From: Eikenella halliae
GTDB lineage: Bacteria; Pseudomonadota; Gammaproteobacteria; Burkholderiales; Neisseriaceae
Length of the DNA stretch: 64,000 nt
Direction of reading: 5' to 3'
Assembly (NCBI RefSeq): GCF_001648475.1
Contig: NZ_LXSQ01000007.1
Location: forward strand, 151,798 to 215,797
Shown here piece after piece: positions 60,484 through 64,000 of the stretch (positions are counted from its first letter, which is position 1; the number at the start of each line of letters is the position of its first letter). A program made the position numbers and the translations under genes. Below the pieces are notes generated by a model. The model did not search any database and was not told where the DNA came from. It worked only from the letters and a program-made list of their open reading frames with translations.

Positions 60484-60891
60484 TTAAGAGCGGATACCGG
60501 ATGCTTTCACGCTGTCGATGTAGCCGTGGTCGTTGATGCGGATGTGGCGGAACAGCCAACCTTCGCACAAACCAATCACTTCTTCCAAGGCCTCCTCATC
60601 ACCGTTGTGATAGCGGGCTTGCAGGGTATTCAAACGGGTTACGAAGTTTTGATGCACTTTCCGGTGCTGTTCCACCAGACGGTATTGCGCCTCTTCCAGC
60701 ATCATTTCTTCATAGCTGAAATGTTCTACGGTGTAGTCGATCAGATGTTGGAATTCCCGTTCGATACCTTCCTTGTCGTTAGCTTCTTTGGCATCATACA
60801 GTTTGTTAGTGTAATCAACCAATTGACGGTGCTGTTCATCGATATCCTCAAATCCGGTATCCAAATCAGAAGTCCAATATACGAAAGCCAT
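60484..60891 (-). CDS. Bacteriohemerythrin
   Basis: 135 residues. Di-iron ligands visible: His21 (DEQHRQLVD), His57 and Glu61 (HFSYEE), His76 and His80 (HRKVH), His116 and Asp121 (HIRINDHGY). Oxygen-binding protein, probably for O2 storage or sensing near a microaerobic lifestyle. Single-gene unit. Confidence 0.96.
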   Translation of the reverse strand: MAFVYWTSDLDTGFEDIDEQHRQLVDYTNKLYDAKEANDKEGIEREFQHLIDYTVEHFSYEEMMLEEAQYRLVEQHRKVHQNFVTRLNTLQARYHNGDEEALEEVIGLCEGWLFRHIRINDHGYIDSVKASGIRS

Positions 60892-61070
60892 TATTTATCC
60901 CTCATCAAGTAAACAAAAAATTGATTGCCCCGGCAGCTGAACTCCCTTGCCTGGCAGCAACCTTCACATAACCGAAAATCTGCCGGCCAAATCCCGACAG
61001 GTGGAGTGAAACAGAAATGTAATCTATCTGTTTTCAAGCAAGTATTATGCCAGCTTCCAATCCAAACGTA

Positions 61071-61104
61071 AATAAACCTTTCTGCCGAAACAGGAAGGTT
61101 TATT
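61071..61104 (-). terminator. Terminator after the OmpA-family gene
   Basis: 10-bp arms AATAAACCTT (61071-61080) and AAGGTTTATT (61095-61104) with a 14-base loop; symmetrical, so may work both ways. Confidence 0.65.
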
Positions 61105-61146
61105 TATTGTCAAACAGTATACTGACAAAGCTGCCGGCTGGCAGGC

Positions 61147-61992
61147 TTAGCGGCTACCGTAGCCGTCTACCTGGATTTCCACGCGGCGGTTGGGTTGCAG
61201 GCAGGCAATCAGCTGATTGCGGCTTCCATTGTTGTCGCACTGCTTAACCGGCTGGGTTTCACCCATGCCGACTGCGCGGATTTTGTCAGCCGGCAGGCCT
61301 TGGGCTGCCAAATAACGGCGTACGGTTTCGGCACGCTGCTGCGACAGTCTTTGATTATAGGAATCTGAGCCGAGGTAGTCGGTGTGGCCGATTATGGTAA
61401 TGCTGTTGAGCTGCTCAAAGTTTCTCAATTTATACGCCAATTCATTCAGCTCTTCTCGGCCGCGCAACTGCAAATCCTGCTCGCTGCTGCGATCAAATGC
61501 AAACAATACGTCGGCACTCAGTGTATAGCGGTGATATTGTTGCTGCTGAGCAGGTACGGCAGGCTCTTGCAACTGTGGCGGACAAGTGGCATGTTCCGGA
61601 TCAACAGCATGCCAGTAGGTTTCATTACTGAACATATTTCTATCGAACAGTACTTTGAACTGACAGGTGGTTACGCCGTTGGTACCCTGCCCTGGGGTGT
61701 GGAAATGGAACAGGTAGTTCCATTCGCGCGGACGCCACATTTCGCCGTAGTGCGGGCGGCCGAGCAAGTAGTACAGATCATCTTTGGTCAGACCGGCCTT
61801 CACTTGCCTTAAGCTGCCCAAATCAGGGAAAGTGCCACGGGTTTTATTGAAGGTTACCCGATCCCACTTCGGCCACACCGGCTGGTCGGTAGTGCCGCTT
61901 GAGCTGACTTTAGTTAAAGAAGAACAGGCAGACAATGCCACAGCGGCTGCGGCCACAACTGCGGTACGACAAACTACTTGAGACAATTTCAT
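61147..61992 (-). CDS. OmpA-family lipoprotein with N-terminal BamE (SmpA/OmlA) domain
   Basis: 281 residues. Lipoprotein signal with lipobox LSAC (Cys23). BamE-like region at about 60-110 (LRQVKAGLTKDDLYYLLGRP then REWNYLFHF). C-terminal OmpA peptidoglycan-binding domain (ADVLFAFDRSSEQDLQLRG, ITIIGHTDYLGSDSYNQRLS, QRAETVRRYLAAQG). Would link outer membrane or Bam machinery to the wall. Separated from the adhesin by a DUS terminator. Confidence 0.92.
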   Translation of the reverse strand: MKLSQVVCRTAVVAAAAVALSACSSLTKVSSSGTTDQPVWPKWDRVTFNKTRGTFPDLGSLRQVKAGLTKDDLYYLLGRPHYGEMWRPREWNYLFHFHTPGQGTNGVTTCQFKVLFDRNMFSNETYWHAVDPEHATCPPQLQEPAVPAQQQQYHRYTLSADVLFAFDRSSEQDLQLRGREELNELAYKLRNFEQLNSITIIGHTDYLGSDSYNQRLSQQRAETVRRYLAAQGLPADKIRAVGMGETQPVKQCDNNGSRNQLIACLQPNRRVEIQVDGYGSR

Positions 61993-62031
61993 AATTTTTC
62001 CTTTGAATTGGTTTATCCTGGAGAACCCGGT

Positions 62032-62074
62032 GAGGCTACCTGAAAACTCTATATCCAGATTTTCAGGTAGCCTC
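62032..62074 (-). terminator. DUS-pair terminator of the adhesin gene
   Basis: 15-bp perfect arms (62032-62046 and 62060-62074), both containing a DUS, just past the adhesin stop. Confidence 0.78.
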
Positions 62075-62081
62075 TTTTAGC

Positions 62082-64000
62082 TTACCACTGATAGCCTGCA
62101 CCGATAGAGGCACCAAAGTTACCACGTGAATTACCGCTGCCGGTAGCTTTGATGATCCAGTTGCCGCTGTCGGAAATCGTGGAGAAACCAACAGCATAAC
62201 CGGCTTCACCTTTGTAGTAACCGCCGCCTACGGCCACCATGTTCTTACCAGGCAGATAAGCCTGCGGCAGACCGGCAGTGGCAATGGCTTGAGCCACACC
62301 TGCATTGGCAGTATTGGCCACATCGTTAATCTTAGCATCTAAAGCAGCGATATTGGCATTACCTGCACCATGAATAGCACCCAAAGCTGCGTTCAACTGA
62401 CTCACGTTTACCGCGTCCGTACCGGCTGTACCGTCGGCAACATTGGTAATCTTGTTGCCGCCGTTATTCAAACCGCCGGTAGTGAGGCTTACGGGGTTGC
62501 CACCGCCTGCTGCCGGAGTGATGGTCACGCCGCCGCCGTTGGTAACGGTTTGGTTGCCGGCCGCATCGGTAGCGGTAACGCTGGTTACGTTCAGGTTCGG
62601 GTTCAATCCCAGCTGTACGCCGCCGTTTACGGTAGTGCTGGTGATGTTGCTGTCGCCTTTCACGTTGATGGTGTCACCCAGCTGGTAGTTGTTGCTACCG
62701 GTAGTGCCGCCGAAGTTAATGCCTTTGGCCACGTTTTGGTTGGTGGCGTACAGCTGGCTGCCGTTTACAGCTTCGGTGCTAGTGGCGCTCAGCGTACCGG
62801 GGGCTACGTTACCCAAAGTAACCGGGCTGCCTGCAGTACCGCCTACCAGGTTCACTTTGTTGCTCGGTGTAGTAGTAGGATTGCCTGCAGTATCGGCATA
62901 GGTCATCGGGGTATCGAACTTCACAGTGGTCACACCGTTGGTGGTGCTGACATTCGCTACAGTACCTTGGCCGTTGGCGAAGTTGATGGTGTCGCCGTGG
63001 GTCACGAAGTCTTTGTCGGCACCGTTACCCTGTACGGTAAAGCCTGCGTTCAATACGTCGTTAACGGTCGCAGCGTTGTTGCCTTTGTTGTTGGCAGTCA
63101 GTGTGGCACGATCGTTGTTGGCCGGATTGGTGGTGGCTGTAGCAGTATCAGCCAGGTTGCTCTTCACGTTGGCCAATGTGGTCGGTGCAGTGGTGCTGCC
63201 AGCCGCATTCTGCATGCTGGCAATTACGTCGCCGGCGGCTACTTCGTTACCACCTGTCGGTGCATCATAGAATTTGCCGTCGGGTTGTTTGTACACCTTC
63301 GTGCCGTCGGCTTTGGTGTACACCACCGGGGTTTGGGCGTTCTGTACAACAGACTGAGAATCCAAAGCATAGGTATAGCTTTGGTTACCATTGCCATCCA
63401 ATTCCTGTTTCACGGTCAAACCGTCACCGGCTTTCAGCGTCAGGGTGCTGCCGGGTTTGGCAGTAGTAGCGGTAGAAGTACCTACTACGTTACCGCCGGC
63501 GTTGATGTTGAAGCCACTGTTGTTGATGGCGTTGGCAATATCACCTGCAGTAACCAGTTTATTGGCATCAGCACCGGTTGGCGTAATTACCTTGCCAGCG
63601 GGATTGCCGCCAGTACCATCGCCTACGTTCAGCGTAGTGGTATCAGCTGCTACCGTGTAAGTCGTGCTGCCGGTAGTTGCATCCACGTTCGGGGTAACGC
63701 TAATACCGTTGCCAGCGGCTACCTTGCTAGTAGCAGCAGCCTGCGCTGCTTTCAGCTGGTCCTCAGTCGCACCGCGTCCGCTGGTGATGTTGTTCGGATC
63801 CCACGTTTTGTTGGTCAGTCCGGTTACGGTACCGGCATTGCCGTCGATCTTAACCGGGTTGCCGCCGGTGGCCGGGCCTACGGTGATGCTGTCGGCCAGT
63901 TTGAAGCCCACTTGGTTGTCGGTTACGGTGGTGACGATGTTGCTGTCACCTGTGTATTTAACGGTCTCGGTCAATTTAACGGTGTCAGGCGTACCGTTAT
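62082..64000 (-). CDS. Trimeric autotransporter adhesin (YadA-like), C-terminal part
   Basis: About 639 residues visible; the frame is open to the window edge, so the N-terminus is missing. Passenger is Asn/Thr/Gly-rich with head and stalk motifs (GTLSATSTEAVNGSQLYATN, GTAGTDAVNVSQLNAAL), repeated ladder segments, then the YadA anchor (AVGGGYYKGEAGYAVGFSTI ending ASIGAGYQW). Surface adhesin or haemagglutinin. Terminal Trp is typical. Confidence 0.95.
   Translation of the reverse strand, partial: NGTPDTVKLTETVKYTGDSNIVTTVTDNQVGFKLADSITVGPATGGNPVKIDGNAGTVTGLTNKTWDPNNITSGRGATEDQLKAAQAAATSKVAAGNGISVTPNVDATTGSTTYTVAADTTTLNVGDGTGGNPAGKVITPTGADANKLVTAGDIANAINNSGFNINAGGNVVGTSTATTAKPGSTLTLKAGDGLTVKQELDGNGNQSYTYALDSQSVVQNAQTPVVYTKADGTKVYKQPDGKFYDAPTGGNEVAAGDVIASMQNAAGSTTAPTTLANVKSNLADTATATTNPANNDRATLTANNKGNNAATVNDVLNAGFTVQGNGADKDFVTHGDTINFANGQGTVANVSTTNGVTTVKFDTPMTYADTAGNPTTTPSNKVNLVGGTAGSPVTLGNVAPGTLSATSTEAVNGSQLYATNQNVAKGINFGGTTGSNNYQLGDTINVKGDSNITSTTVNGGVQLGLNPNLNVTSVTATDAAGNQTVTNGGGVTITPAAGGGNPVSLTTGGLNNGGNKITNVADGTAGTDAVNVSQLNAALGAIHGAGNANIAALDAKINDVANTANAGVAQAIATAGLPQAYLPGKNMVAVGGGYYKGEAGYAVGFSTISDSGNWIIKATGSGNSRGNFGASIGAGYQW

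Overview
The window is almost certainly from an Eikenella species (family Neisseriaceae). The 12-base sequence AGGCTACCTGAA, the Eikenella DNA uptake sequence dialect (eikDUS), occurs dozens of times on both strands, and inverted pairs of it serve as intrinsic terminators. The gene order LysM-def-fmt-rsmB-DUF4390-ntrY-ntrX, Correia-type repeats, a dRS3-type repeat, comEC and a neisserial-type porin all fit this family.

Positions 1-33893 are a Mu-like prophage whose genes run on the minus strand; its tail-fibre end lies beyond position 1. From right to left it carries: a transposase-binding end; a cleavable CI-type repressor (plus strand) with a palindromic operator array; ner; a CII-like regulator; transposase A and activator B; a block of small early genes with gam, rdgC and an HU gene; GemA and Mor regulators; a lysis block (amidase, putative holin, Rz/Rz1); terminase; portal; a MuF protein with an apparent C-terminal nuclease domain; head genes (G, I with nested scaffold Z, T); sheath and tube; a lipoprotein moron; frameshifted tail chaperones; tape measure; baseplate genes and a tail fibre. 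Two genes, rdgC and the gp44-like baseplate gene P, are each broken by one in-frame TAG codon, so the phage may be defective. The prophage sits inside cas3 of a type I CRISPR-Cas system: the HD-nuclease N-terminus lies just right of the phage end and the rest should lie left of the window.

Positions 34513-41360 are a mixed host region: an IS1595-type remnant, cytochrome c4, the engB GTPase, a Correia element, a NYN-LOTUS protein, an SCO lipoprotein and tRNA-Leu(CAA). The 3' end and terminator of this tRNA are imperfectly repeated 2.3 kb away. Between the two copies lies a decayed island with one HTH gene, integrase-arm-like repeats and four helically phased palindromes.

Positions 41500-64000 are mostly core genome: LysM protein, peptide deformylase, methionyl-tRNA formyltransferase, RsmB, DUF4390 protein, NtrY/NtrX, AccA, TilS, a DUS cluster, DnaE, porin, ComEC (with a Correia-derived promoter and a tandem pair of Correia-like elements), bacteriohemerythrin, a BamE-OmpA fusion lipoprotein and the C-terminal part of a YadA-type trimeric adhesin that continues past position 64000.

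Most unusual points: the MuF-nuclease fusion lying next to a divergently transcribed tRNA-like RNA with a good sigma70 promoter; a prophage that has disabled cas3; a programmed -1 frameshift; a terminase module carrying a Neisseria-dialect DUS; and the phased palindrome array in the tRNA-Leu island.
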